DNA of 36,372 nucleotides, taken from IMG/VR virus record IMGVR_UViG_3300046167_000063, positions 1 through 36,372 of that record; one strand, 5' to 3'. Source of the DNA: a virus. Below, one piece after another: positions 9,302 to 16,940 of this stretch. Numbering within the stretch: the stretch's first letter is position 1; each line of letters starts with the position of its first letter. The translations under genes and the position numbers were made by a program. The notes under the pieces are model-generated. The model saw only the letters and a list, made by a program, of their open reading frames with translations, had not been told where the DNA came from and did not search any database.

Positions 9302-9668
9302 CCGGATGCTCCAGCAAATAGTTAATCATTCTTTCTTCGTACCACCTAGCTTTACGTAGGTCTTCAATAGGTTTGCCTTTGTATCTAAACCTCCACATGT
9401 ACTTCAGGGCATTGCCACGTAGGTAGCCTATGTACTCATCATGTGTAAGCATACCTTTGATAGCATCAATACACTCCATGCCACCATTGTTGTAATGCTC
9501 TGGTCGGTTTACTGCGTCGTAGCTCTTAACCATAGCTTCCTCAGAAAATACTGGGTGTTCATTGGGTGCGTTGTCATCGTCATAGATACGGTTCCAAGCC
9601 TCAGCTATGCTAGCTTTACTGTTGCGCAGCCTATCCCATTCCTCTGGTGTTGCGTTATCAATACTCAT
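9291..9668 (-). CDS. DUF3310 family protein (125 aa)
   Basis: The conserved block runs from NRPEHYNNGGMECIDAIKG to the YLRGNALKYMWRF and DLRKARWYEERM segments (residues about 54-113), which is the signature of DUF3310, often labelled nucleotide kinase by analogy with T7 gp1.7; biochemical function is not visible here. ATG at 9668 is chosen over in-frame starts up to 9731 because it has GGAG at proper spacing and an 11-nt overlap with the upstream gene. It immediately precedes nrdA. Confidence 0.85.
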   Translation of the reverse strand: MSIDNATPEEWDRLRNSKASIAEAWNRIYDDDNAPNEHPVFSEEAMVKSYDAVNRPEHYNNGGMECIDAIKGMLTHDEYIGYLRGNALKYMWRFRYKGKPIEDLRKARWYEERMINYLLEHPGDK

Positions 9669-9837
9669 CCCATTCATCTCCATTTGTTTCTTCTTCAAAC
9701 TGGTGCAGCCTGTTGATAAACTTATCCTCAAACCTGTCCAGCAGTTCTTCAGCGGATATATCTAATGCCTCTAGTATATCATCAGCATCGTACCGCTTCA
9801 ATACTCTCTCCTTAATCTCATCCATTGTTAGTGACAT
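9658..9837 (-). CDS. Small acidic protein (59 aa)
   Basis: The frame from ATG 9837 to TGA 9658-9660 overlaps endonuclease I by 20 nt and the DUF3310 gene by 11 nt. An alternative ATG at codon 5 (9825) would shorten the first overlap. The sequence contains KRYDADDILEALDISAEEL and ends in an acidic tail. I recall similar short proteins (DILEALDIS...LLDRFED) in T7-like marine phages, but not a function. The tight packing supports it as a real gene. Confidence 0.75.
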   Translation of the reverse strand: MSLTMDEIKERVLKRYDADDILEALDISAEELLDRFEDKFINRLHQFEEETNGDEWDEY

Positions 9838-10207
9838 GATCTACATACTCATCAACTGTGTAAAACTCAAAGCCTTCCTTGTGACACCACTGCCCCATCG
9901 TAATCTTAGAGCCCTTCCTGACCTTCTTGTTGGGGTCTGACAGGACAAAGATTAACTTGATGGGCTGGATACTGTCACGTATCGCTGTGTACTTTTGGGT
10001 GTCTCCTGCTCTAAAGAAACCCTTAGTCTCAATGTAGTCACCAGTCTTCTTATCTACAAAGTCTGGCTTGTACTTCCTGTGCATCACATAGGGCACATCG
10101 TAGGGTTCGTACAGATAGCGTTTCTTAGGTGCTGACTGTGCAAATCGTTTCTCTAGCCCAGACCTGTAGATACTCTGCTTACGTGATCTCTTGGACTTTA
10201 GGCTCAT
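9818..10207 (-). CDS. T7 endonuclease I-like Holliday junction resolvase (129 aa)
   Basis: This family cleaves branched DNA (T7 gp3), helping to debranch and degrade DNA during replication. Catalytic residues of the T7 enzyme (E20, D55, E65, K67) have clear counterparts: E19 in YRSGLEKRF, D49 in YKPDF, and E60 and K62 in YIETKG. Length is close to that of T7 gp3 (149 aa). It overlaps the RecB-like gene by 29 nt and forms a three-gene nuclease cluster downstream of the polymerase. Confidence 0.9.
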   Translation of the reverse strand: MSLKSKRSRKQSIYRSGLEKRFAQSAPKKRYLYEPYDVPYVMHRKYKPDFVDKKTGDYIETKGFFRAGDTQKYTAIRDSIQPIKLIFVLSDPNKKVRKGSKITMGQWCHKEGFEFYTVDEYVDHVTNNG

Positions 10208-11042
10208 TAGCCACCTCCGTTAAGTACCGTGGTCCTGTGGAGTACAGGAAGGTACGTAGCTTAGGATAGCAAGCATGTTTGAAGTGACAGTAGGAGCAGC
10301 CCATAGCCAACTTCTTGTTACCAGACTTACCGTCAGGCACCGTGTCATGGCATAGAGGTGGAGGATCTTTCTGCTCAACCATCACCTTAACATGGGCGAT
10401 GCGCTCCTCTATGTCCTTCTTTAGAACCTCATAGACAGGGGCCTGCTTGTCCTCTAGGTCATACTTCAGGTAGGTTAGGTGACCATTGGCTTTGTCCATA
10501 GCAAGCCAGCCTACCTGTGTCTCACCTTCAGACCTAGCATATCCTTTGATCTGATCTATGTACCCAAAGGGATCATCAAATGCAAGTGTAGCATCCTTGA
10601 ACTTCTTGAATCCATAAGTACTGGCAGACTTAACGTCAGTCACTATACCGTCAATCTTACAGTCCATGCTACCTGAGATACCCTGTACTTCAGCATGCGC
10701 CTGTTCATGGGTTACTGTATGGCCTGCTAGTCTAGCAAACAATAGAAGCATCTCCTCAATCAAGTGTCCATACATGAACTTCACAAGGGTATGAGGCTGC
10801 ATCTTCTCCTTTGGCCCTACATTGTTGTAGTGGTTCCACAGGAACCTGTCGGTCTTACCAATGTTGGACATGCGTAGCTTACGTGCATCAAACCTACCAC
10901 GTTGGGTAAACTCCTTACGCATCAGATCCTTACATGCCTCGCCAAAGTCATCAATGATCTGCTCTGCGTCCACTGACTTGTCAGGTGACTTGAACTTCAC
11001 AAGATCGTAGATGTCATCTATTAGTGTGTTAGTTGTCTTCAT
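10179..11042 (-). CDS. RecB/Cas4-like PD-(D/E)XK exonuclease (287 aa)
   Basis: The nuclease core is visible: GHLIEE (about 92-97), SMDCKIDG with D127, DVKS with D136 and K138, and Q164 in YIDQIKGY, the arrangement of RecB/lambda-exonuclease-type domains. A C-terminal cysteine set (C231, C249-x2-C252-x5-C258) resembles the Fe-S or zinc cluster of Cas4/AddB-type nucleases. In T7-like genomes this slot is held by the gp6 5'-exonuclease, so a role in degrading host DNA and removing RNA primers is likely. It overlaps both neighbours. Confidence 0.82.
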   Translation of the reverse strand: MKTTNTLIDDIYDLVKFKSPDKSVDAEQIIDDFGEACKDLMRKEFTQRGRFDARKLRMSNIGKTDRFLWNHYNNVGPKEKMQPHTLVKFMYGHLIEEMLLLFARLAGHTVTHEQAHAEVQGISGSMDCKIDGIVTDVKSASTYGFKKFKDATLAFDDPFGYIDQIKGYARSEGETQVGWLAMDKANGHLTYLKYDLEDKQAPVYEVLKKDIEERIAHVKVMVEQKDPPPLCHDTVPDGKSGNKKLAMGCSYCHFKHACYPKLRTFLYSTGPRYLTEVANEPKVQEIT

Positions 11043-11364
11043 TTAAGTCTCGATGTTTAACGAATTTAAGTTTTCTATCCCAAGGATTAAAAGCAAGAAC
11101 TCTAACCCCCTTCTCACGCTGCTCTTTAGTCAATGTATTTTTTACATGAGGGGCAAATCTTCTTTTATCCTCTTGAATAGTCTTTACATCTATCAAAAGG
11201 ATGTCTTCTGTTTCTTTCTTGTAAGCAATAAGATCTATTAGACCAGAACATCCTGCGTTCTTAAACACTTCGTAACCTTCATCCCAGAGCCAAGTAATAG
11301 CGTAGTATTCTGCTAGATCACCTTGCCTACTCCTGTCAGTGAGTGTCTGCCCAACTTTCTCCAA
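11029..11364 (-). CDS. PD-(D/E)XK endonuclease-like protein (about 111 aa)
   Basis: The core resembles small restriction- or Hjc-type nucleases: a helix with QGDLAEYYAITWLW, then GCSGLIDLIAYKK and ILLIDVKT, giving E, D and D-x-K metal-binding residues. The frame is open up to an ATG at 11505, but that start would overlap the polymerase by 170 nt and add a low-complexity tail. The TTG at 11364 has an AGGAG 9 nt upstream and begins close to the conserved core, so it is preferred. Together with its two neighbours it gives this phage three different nucleases. Confidence 0.7.
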   Translation of the reverse strand: MEKVGQTLTDRSRQGDLAEYYAITWLWDEGYEVFKNAGCSGLIDLIAYKKETEDILLIDVKTIQEDKRRFAPHVKNTLTKEQREKGVRVLAFNPWDRKLKFVKHRDLNEDN

Positions 11365-13048
11365 CTTGATATTCTCCTGTGAGTTTGCAGTTGAGTCCAA
11401 GTTCAATTCCTGCTGCTTCCAAGCAGGAGACTGCAAGTCTTCCGTACTTGTCTGCTTGGGATTCTCTAACCTCTGCTTGGACTTCATCATGAATGTTTCC
11501 AACAAAATAATAATCTAAGTTCCATAGTATAGCATACTCCTGTAATAAACACAAGGCTTTTTTCATAACGATTGCACCGGCACTCTGAAGCAATGTATTA
11601 AGTGCTGCGTGTTCTGATCGTATGTGTAGCCTCCTACCGTCTAGTCCTTCAATGAATCCTTGGGCTGAGTCTCTTGCAGTCTTGTCTTTAAGATCTGCAA
11701 ATGCTGGGAGATTAGACATAAATCGTTCTCTAAGTTTACTACCAGCGTCTCTGCCTCCTCCTGCCACTGTTCCAAGTTTAGCATCTCCAGCACCGTACAA
11801 CAGTGCGTAGATGAAAGTCTTTGCCTGATCTCTTGATTCAAGTCCTGCAAGGTGTTGGTTAGCAGTGTGTATGTCTCCTCCAATGACTTCATTTGTGTAG
11901 TCCTCATCGTTCATGTAGTGGGCCAACATGCGTAGCTCTAGGCCACTAGCGTCAAACCCTACAAGTTTGTACCCATCTCTAGCAATCCAGCACTGTCGGC
12001 ATTCCTTGCCATACGGTGAGTAGCTTGCAGGTACTTGGGCTAAGTTAGGTTTAGAGTGTGTCATCCTGCCAGTGACAGCACCATTGGTATTCACATAGCC
12101 ATGCACTCTATCTGTGTCTGGGTTAGCTTCATCTACCCATGACTGCACTTGAGCAACACGCTTTTGTAACATCAGGTACTCAGCTATCAACGCTGCCTGT
12201 GGTATGTCCTTGACAGTAGACAGGACTGACTCATCTACCATTGGCTGACCTGTGGGTGTTAGCTTGCAGGGCTTCCATCCAAAGTCAATCAGGTACTCAC
12301 CTATCTGTTGTCGAGACCCAAGGTTAAATGGCTTGAGCATCTTACGCATGAATGGAGACATGTCGCCTGAGTCTAGCACCTTCTGGTATTCATCGTCAGT
12401 AAGTCCAACCTTAGACAGGCTGCCATCCTTCTTGGTCTTTGGCACTACCTGTTTAACGTCAACCCACTTAGGCTTGAACACCTCATGCACTTCATCCTCT
12501 ACTGCTAGCTTACGTTCCTTAAGCGTAGCTAACAAGTCCACGGCATGTCGCATGTCCAAGAGCCAGCCATTGCCTATCTGCTCCTGTATGATCCATTGCA
12601 CCTCATGCTCAAGGTCAATGGAGTCTTGACTGAACTTGATAAGCTCCACCCTGAGCTTGTTGTATGCCTGCTCTGTCACACGTACATCTTGGATGCAATA
12701 CTCTACCATCTCAGGGGACAGGCAAGTCCAATCATCATGGTCACCTTTGCCACCAAAGTTAGCCAGCCTGTGTCCACCTTCACGCTGTGGATTAGCAAGA
12801 CGTGATAGTACCAAGGTATCCAACACCCTGTCCTTGCTCACGTGGATTCCCCACAGTTTATCCAGCACCGGCAAGTCAAAGCCTATCAGGTTATGTCCCA
12901 CCACCGGGAAGTCGCCGTCCAATGCTTTGGCTAGACTGTCCCTGTCATAGTGCTCCTGAACCTTACCATCCTGCATAGTTACTACTACCCAGATGGTGTC
13001 AGGATCAAGACCATTAGTCTCTATGTCTAGGAATAGATTAGAGTGCAT
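11336..13048 (-). CDS. Family A DNA polymerase with 3'-5' exonuclease (T7 gp5-like, 570 aa)
   Basis: This is the replicative polymerase. The proofreading domain has exo I D8/E10 (FLDIETNGL), exo II with D58 (GHNLIGFDLP) and exo III Y117/D121 (YCIQDVRV). The polymerase domain has motif A D366 (GFDASGLELR), motif B RDQAKTFIYALLYGAG with R407, K410, Y414 and Y418, and motif C H520-D521-E522 (IHDEV). Motif B is very close to that of T7. Tyr414 aligns with T7 Tyr526 and E. coli Phe762. ATG at 13048 is chosen over one at 13084 because AGGAT precedes it and the overlap with the helicase is then 11 nt. Confidence 0.97.
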   Translation of the reverse strand: MHSNLFLDIETNGLDPDTIWVVVTMQDGKVQEHYDRDSLAKALDGDFPVVGHNLIGFDLPVLDKLWGIHVSKDRVLDTLVLSRLANPQREGGHRLANFGGKGDHDDWTCLSPEMVEYCIQDVRVTEQAYNKLRVELIKFSQDSIDLEHEVQWIIQEQIGNGWLLDMRHAVDLLATLKERKLAVEDEVHEVFKPKWVDVKQVVPKTKKDGSLSKVGLTDDEYQKVLDSGDMSPFMRKMLKPFNLGSRQQIGEYLIDFGWKPCKLTPTGQPMVDESVLSTVKDIPQAALIAEYLMLQKRVAQVQSWVDEANPDTDRVHGYVNTNGAVTGRMTHSKPNLAQVPASYSPYGKECRQCWIARDGYKLVGFDASGLELRMLAHYMNDEDYTNEVIGGDIHTANQHLAGLESRDQAKTFIYALLYGAGDAKLGTVAGGGRDAGSKLRERFMSNLPAFADLKDKTARDSAQGFIEGLDGRRLHIRSEHAALNTLLQSAGAIVMKKALCLLQEYAILWNLDYYFVGNIHDEVQAEVRESQADKYGRLAVSCLEAAGIELGLNCKLTGEYQVGESWADTH

Positions 13049-14663
13049 TAGCCTTATCCTCTTGCTGTGGCTTGGGCACCTCACGCATCCTGCCTGTGAT
13101 CTTGTCGTACTTCAGGTAGCAGCAAGCGCCAGTCAATCCAGCATAACGATTCTTAAGGATACGCACTGTAGTTGTATTGCGTTTCTCCTCGTTCTCATTC
13201 TGCTGGTCACGCTCAAGACCAATCACCATGTCAGATAGCTGTGCGATAGCCTGTGATCCACGTAGTTCACTTAGACTTATCTGCCCACCGTCTTCATGTG
13301 GCTTGCCTTGAGTACGCTTAAGGTGTGACACAAGGAACAGACCTACGCCTAGCTCCTGCACCAGTGACCTTAGCTTGGTCATGATAGCGTCGATAGCCTT
13401 ACGCTCGTCACCATTGTCCTGCGCTGATACAACGATGGACAGGTGGTCAAGGATAATCCACTTGCAGTCTAACGCTTTCGCCATGTAGCGGACGCGAGCC
13501 AACAGATTATCTTCGCTAGTGCTACCCCAGTGGTCGAACAGATAGTACCGTCCTGTCCCCATCGTCTGCTCCCAGAAGGGGAATGCAACGTCAGGGTCTA
13601 GGTCTTCCTCCAAGTGCAAGGGACAGTCTGCTGCTACTGACATTACACCTAATGCAGTCCGGGCTACGTCCTCCTCTAAAGCTAGGATACCAATGTTGTC
13701 CTCCGTAGCGTTTAGTAGGTAGTACTCTAGCTCTCTGACTATCTGCGACTTACCCATACCTGAGCCAGACGTTATTGTGACTAGCTCATATGGTCGGAAG
13801 CCTTTAGTGTAAGTGTTCAAGCCTTGCCAAGGATATGGCACAGACTTAACCTTGATCTTGTTGGTCAGGGCGTCCCATGTCTCATTGCCTGAAACAATAC
13901 CATCAGGTTGATAGACCTTAGCGTCCCACCATGCAGACACAAAGTCCTTGACCCGTCTCGCCTGTAGCATTTCATTGGCATCCTTAAGTGGGAGCCTAAC
14001 GATCTTTAGCTTATTAGGGCTGAACAGATCCTTCACATCTGCAATGGCTTGCTTACCAGCCTTGTCGTTATCGAAGCACAGTACTACATTGTCATACCCC
14101 TCCAGCCACTCTAGCTGCTCTTTGATTTCCTTGGCTGCTGATGAGGCACCAGATCTCAAGGACACTACATCGTATCTCCTGTCGAACATCTCTGCTACTG
14201 ACAGGCAGTCCACTTCTCCTTCTGTGATTGTTAAGAACTTACCACTACCTCTACATGTTTGCTGTCCAAACAAACCAACACCCTCGGTACTACCAGTAGC
14301 AAAGAAGTCTTTATTCTGTACCAGTCTTACCTTGGTGCCTTTCACCTCGTCAGTATCACAGGCGTAGTAGGGATAGATGTGCTTTGCTATCTTACCTGAT
14401 GAGTCGTACTCCACCGTCACTCCGTACTTAGCGCAAGTGGCTTTGGTAATACTCCTGTCAGAGATGTCAGCTACTACTCCTGTCAAGTCTAACTTCCTCC
14501 TTAGTTCAGTTGGTTTAGTAGAGGTGACACTGCTGCCACCCTTACTAAATTCACGGCAGGAGAAGCAATAGCTACTCCCGTCCTCGTACATAGCCTTAGC
14601 GTCAGAGGAGCCACACGAATTGCATGACTCATGACTCACAAACTTAGAGTGCTGGATCGACAC
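13038..14663 (-). CDS. T7 gp4-like bifunctional primase-helicase (541 aa)
   Basis: The N-terminus has a zinc-binding motif (C14, C17, C33, C36) for template recognition. The TOPRIM primase domain follows, with E148 (TITEGEVD) and D198/D200 (CFDNDKAG). The C-terminal DnaB-like helicase has Walker A SGSGMGKS (299-306), a catalytic Glu in ALEED (about 330) and Walker B IILDH. It drives the fork with the polymerase encoded next. GTG start at 14663 is 6 nt after AAGGAG and overlaps the ssDNA-binding protein gene by 20 nt. Confidence 0.96.
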   Translation of the reverse strand: MSIQHSKFVSHESCNSCGSSDAKAMYEDGSSYCFSCREFSKGGSSVTSTKPTELRRKLDLTGVVADISDRSITKATCAKYGVTVEYDSSGKIAKHIYPYYACDTDEVKGTKVRLVQNKDFFATGSTEGVGLFGQQTCRGSGKFLTITEGEVDCLSVAEMFDRRYDVVSLRSGASSAAKEIKEQLEWLEGYDNVVLCFDNDKAGKQAIADVKDLFSPNKLKIVRLPLKDANEMLQARRVKDFVSAWWDAKVYQPDGIVSGNETWDALTNKIKVKSVPYPWQGLNTYTKGFRPYELVTITSGSGMGKSQIVRELEYYLLNATEDNIGILALEEDVARTALGVMSVAADCPLHLEEDLDPDVAFPFWEQTMGTGRYYLFDHWGSTSEDNLLARVRYMAKALDCKWIILDHLSIVVSAQDNGDERKAIDAIMTKLRSLVQELGVGLFLVSHLKRTQGKPHEDGGQISLSELRGSQAIAQLSDMVIGLERDQQNENEEKRNTTTVRILKNRYAGLTGACCYLKYDKITGRMREVPKPQQEDKANAL

Positions 14664-15135
14664 CTACTACTCCTTCTGCTTCCAGTATGCGAATACCGTC
14701 CATGTAGACAGGCACACCATACACAGGGTGCGAAGGCCCATACTTAAATGAGACACGGAACACGCCACTAGGTATCTCGTCAGCTAGGGCAAGATCCACA
14801 GCGGACTGTCCATACTCGCTCACTGCTGCTGCAATGGCTGCTTCCTCATCTAAGTTATCTTCAGCCTGCTGCTCAAGGATGAACTCAGACACAGCACGTA
14901 TGTCCACACCTTTACTGTCAATGATCTTCACAGGGTAGTTGCTCTTGAACTTACGCTGAACGATCTGCTCAGGTGGTTCACCGTAGGGTTTCAGACGCAC
15001 ACCCATGTTCTCAAAAGTCTGGGCATCAGTTTCACTCAGTGTCACCAACACAGTGTAAGCACCAGTGTCTTTACCACGATACTCCTCAGTGTTCTTGATG
15101 TGTACAAAGTTTGCTTTACCTTCAATTACCGGCAT
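14644..15135 (-). CDS. Single-stranded DNA-binding protein, gp2.5-like (163 aa)
   Basis: The position directly upstream of the primase-helicase, the length and the beta-rich pattern (EGKANFVHIKNTEEYRG, then YTVLVTL, KIID, FRVSFKYG) match the OB-fold ssDNA-binding proteins of T7-like phages. One difference: the C-terminus (VVGVDPAL) lacks the acidic tail ending in an aromatic residue that T7 gp2.5 uses to contact polymerase and helicase. Its own sigma70 promoter lies about 90-120 nt upstream, with a copy of the repeated palindrome between the two. Confidence 0.75.
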   Translation of the reverse strand: MPVIEGKANFVHIKNTEEYRGKDTGAYTVLVTLSETDAQTFENMGVRLKPYGEPPEQIVQRKFKSNYPVKIIDSKGVDIRAVSEFILEQQAEDNLDEEAAIAAAVSEYGQSAVDLALADEIPSGVFRVSFKYGPSHPVYGVPVYMDGIRILEAEGVVGVDPAL

Positions 15136-15184
15136 TTGGTTCTCCTATTGTTACCGATTGATGATAGTGATAGACAGTTAGGAT

Positions 15185-15198
15185 TTTACAATTGTAAA
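15185..15198. promoter_or_regulatory. Repeated palindrome, copy 1 (TTTACAATTGTAAA)
   Basis: A perfect 14-bp palindrome located 49 nt before the ssDNA-binding protein start and downstream of the promoter at 15226-15254. It is one of six copies, all within 15.1-18.7 kb. An operator for a dimeric regulator is the simplest reading. Confidence 0.7.
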
Positions 15199-15225
15199 TT
15201 TCTTTATGCTGTCTAACACTATAGT

Positions 15226-15254
15226 ATTATACAGATGTGTGCCTCAGTTGTCAA
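15226..15254 (-). promoter_or_regulatory. Consensus sigma70 promoter for the replication operon
   Basis: On the minus strand TTGACA (15249-15254), a 17-nt spacer and TATAAT (15226-15231) match the sigma70 consensus exactly. The expected start is near 15219, giving an 80-nt leader containing palindrome copy 1 before the ssDNA-binding protein gene. The -35 lies inside the 3' end of the upstream zinc-ribbon gene. Confidence 0.9.
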
Positions 15255-15420
15255 CAACATCGTACAAAATAGTACCGTCTTCCTCCTCTGTCATGTCGAA
15301 TAGTGTTTGATTACTGGTGTGCAAGCATTGGTCACATAGATCAAGAAACTCACCAGTAGTTTTGTCTTTCCTGTTGGACTCGTAGTCCTCAAGCAATACA
15401 TTACATGCTCTGCATCGCAT
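15244..15420 (-). CDS. Small zinc-ribbon protein (58 aa)
   Basis: The ATG overlaps the upstream stop (TAATG) and the frame ends at TGA 15244-15246. The product has two CxxC pairs, C3-x2-C6 (MRCRACN) and C29-x2-C32 (LCDQC), spaced as in a four-Cys zinc ribbon, followed by an acidic tail. Similar MxCRACN proteins occur in many marine phages as far as I recall; function unknown. It is short enough for gene callers to skip. Confidence 0.8.
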   Translation of the reverse strand: MRCRACNVLLEDYESNRKDKTTGEFLDLCDQCLHTSNQTLFDMTEEEDGTILYDVVDN

Positions 15421-15647
15421 TAGTGTACCTCTCCTGAACCGGCAAACAACTGATCGTGCATGGACTGTACCTCAGATAAGGGTCTGTTCTCCAAGTCCTG
15501 CATCAGGTGGTCTGCACAGATGATTAGCATTTCGCTCACTGGCATGACGTTGATGCGGTAGTCTACCAGATCACGACACATGCGCTCAATAGGGTCTAGC
15601 TCATTGGGATCTGTCACGTCGGTATTGTAGCTGTATGAATCACTCAT
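15420..15647 (-). CDS. Hypothetical acidic protein (75 aa)
   Basis: ATG at 15647 overlaps the end of the upstream gene by 8 nt, and the stop overlaps the zinc-ribbon start. The sequence has a helical core (RMCRDLVDYRINVMPVSEML) and many acidic residues. No family recognised. It belongs to a coupled set of three genes between 15.9 and 15.2 kb. Confidence 0.65.
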   Translation of the reverse strand: MSDSYSYNTDVTDPNELDPIERMCRDLVDYRINVMPVSEMLIICADHLMQDLENRPLSEVQSMHDQLFAGSGEVH

Positions 15648-15915
15648 AAAGATATTCCTCTAACCATTCATTAGTTGCTGAAGTCAGATGACCATACTGC
15701 TCGACTTCTCGGACGTATGTGTCACCGTACTCCCAGCTATCATACGTCAATGGTGACTTGGCTGCAACAAACCATCGTGCATATGGATTGTCGCGCTCCT
15801 TCTTTACACTCTGGTATGTCTTGAGTACACGCCACTCCCAACCCTTTGGATTCTTGAATGTGGCATATGGGCTTGATACATCTACGCTCTTGCCAAACTT
15901 TGTTCTGTTACTCAT
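15640..15915 (-). CDS. Hypothetical protein (91 aa)
   Basis: It starts at ATG 15915, preceded by AGGAG, nine bases after the upstream stop. Rich in Trp and Tyr with a mixed charge (NPKGWEWRVLKTYQSVKKER, then ARWFVAAKSP). It looks like a compact globular alpha/beta protein. No family recognised. Confidence 0.7.
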   Translation of the reverse strand: MSNRTKFGKSVDVSSPYATFKNPKGWEWRVLKTYQSVKKERDNPYARWFVAAKSPLTYDSWEYGDTYVREVEQYGHLTSATNEWLEEYLYE

Positions 15916-15924
15916 TACTTGCTC

Positions 15925-16164
15925 CTAGTCTGCATTTTTGTTGAGTTTGAAAACGAACACATCTTTCTTGCTTGGATGCATGTAGAGATTGTAGCGCCCT
16001 CGGCAATACTTATGTGCTGCGTTATGCACATTAGCACGCTTGGTCTTTTCCACCAAGAACCACTCTCCCTCTCGCATGTTCTGCAACAACGGTTTCCAAC
16101 TGCCTTTGCCTCGTGAGTGTAGTTGCTCGGGCGCTGCTGATTTGTTTACCTTGTAGAATTGCAT
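15925..16164 (-). CDS. Hypothetical basic protein (79 aa)
   Basis: It starts at ATG 16164 with AGGAG upstream and palindrome copy 2 18 nt before the start. The product is basic (HSRGKGSWKPLLQNMREGEW, then KKDVFVFKLNK) and may be a small nucleic-acid-binding or inhibitor protein, but nothing specific is visible. It is in the accessory cassette. Confidence 0.65.
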   Translation of the reverse strand: MQFYKVNKSAAPEQLHSRGKGSWKPLLQNMREGEWFLVEKTKRANVHNAAHKYCRGRYNLYMHPSKKDVFVFKLNKNAD

Positions 16165-16174
16165 TTGCTTTCTC

Positions 16175-16372
16175 CTATTTATTTACAATTGTAATTTTTT
16201 TGTAGTACGTAGTGACGACAGTCTGTAGCCCAGCTACGTCCTCCACGGTCATGGACTTGAGCCTCTTGGTCTGAGGGAAGTACCAGCTACGCTTGCCCAG
16301 ATGCACACCTAAGTAGTGTGAGCCTGAAGTCAAACCAAAGCGGCGCTTGTTTACTCGTAGTCGATAGATCAT
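16175..16372 (-). CDS. Small basic hypothetical protein (65 aa)
   Basis: ATG at 16372 has GGAGAAC upstream and lies behind its own sigma70 promoter (16404-16432), so it is preferred over an ATG at 16432. The product is basic and Tyr-rich (MIYRLRVNKRRFGLTSG), probably beta-rich. Its last codons (ITIVNK, stop) are formed by palindrome copy 2, so the regulatory site and the coding end overlap. Confidence 0.65.
   Translation of the reverse strand: MIYRLRVNKRRFGLTSGSHYLGVHLGKRSWYFPQTKRLKSMTVEDVAGLQTVVTTYYKKITIVNK
16183..16194. promoter_or_regulatory. Repeated palindrome, copy 2 (TTACAATTGTAA)
   Basis: A perfect 12-bp palindrome lying 18 nt before the start of the 16164 gene and inside the coding end of the gene upstream. 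It is the same motif as five others in this region. Confidence 0.65.
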
Positions 16373-16403
16373 TGTAGTTCTCCTAGTGGTTTTGATGTTG
16401 TGT

Positions 16404-16432
16404 ATTATACTTGTGAATTTTGAGTGAGTCAA
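16404..16432 (-). promoter_or_regulatory. Sigma70 promoter inside the accessory cassette
   Basis: On the minus strand TTGACT (16427-16432), 17 nt and TATAAT (16404-16409), one mismatch from consensus. The -35 contains the TGA stop of the upstream small gene. It should transcribe the gene starting at 16372 and those downstream. Confidence 0.85.
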
Positions 16433-16593
16433 TCAAGCTCACTCTCCCATGTGTCGCACTTGTGACAGTAGTATGATTCTGCATACTGCATCACTGTTGC
16501 CCTGCCTGACAGGTGCTCCCATTCTGCTGGGTGATGTTCCCATTCGTGGTCGCACTCGTCGTAGTCTACTAGCTTTAACTCCTCGCTGTCCAT
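16429..16593 (-). CDS. Small Cys/His protein, possible zinc-binding (54 aa)
   Basis: ATG overlaps the previous stop as TAATG, and the frame ends at TGA 16429-16431. The product is acidic with an N-terminal Cys/His pair (ECDHEWEHH) and a C-terminal C43-x2-C46 (YYCHKCDTWE), consistent with a small zinc ribbon. No family recognised. The overlapped start and stop and the Cys pattern support a real gene although it is short. Confidence 0.7.
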   Translation of the reverse strand: MDSEELKLVDYDECDHEWEHHPAEWEHLSGRATVMQYAESYYCHKCDTWESELD

Positions 16594-16865
16594 TAGTCAT
16601 CCTCGCCTATTTGAAATTTGAATCCATCGTCATCATGAAAGAAGGTGATCTCATCCTCTATCGCGCTCTCTCGCTGCCAGTTTAGCTCACGTATAACCTC
16701 ACGCACAACCTTTTTATCTATGAGCAGGCGCTCGGCTATTCCTTCCATTGCACTTTTGTCCACTTGTAAATGTACGCCATGTTTGACCTTAAGTTTAGTC
16801 CAAGCTAGGTCGTCCCCATTATCATGGGCGGTCATCGTTACTTTTTTTACATTATGAAAGTTCAT
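16593..16865 (-). CDS. Hypothetical protein (90 aa)
   Basis: It starts at ATG 16865 after GAGGAT, with palindrome copy 3 16 nt upstream. The sequence begins MNFHNVKKVTMTAHDNGDD, has a helix containing AMEGIAERLLIDKKVVREVI and ends acidic. No family recognised. Confidence 0.65.
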   Translation of the reverse strand: MNFHNVKKVTMTAHDNGDDLAWTKLKVKHGVHLQVDKSAMEGIAERLLIDKKVVREVIRELNWQRESAIEDEITFFHDDDGFKFQIGEDD

Positions 16866-16881
16866 TATCTATCCTCGTTTT

Positions 16882-16895
16882 TTTACAATTGTAAA
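16882..16895. promoter_or_regulatory. Repeated palindrome, copy 3 (TTTACAATTGTAAA)
   Basis: A perfect 14-bp palindrome, flanked on the minus strand by AA before and an A-run after, then CGAGGATAG and the start codon 16 nt away. The whole leader is nearly the same as in copies 4 and 5. Confidence 0.7.
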
Positions 16896-16940
16896 TTCTT
16901 ATGGGTGAGCAGTTTATCCACATACTCAGGTGGCTAGGGA

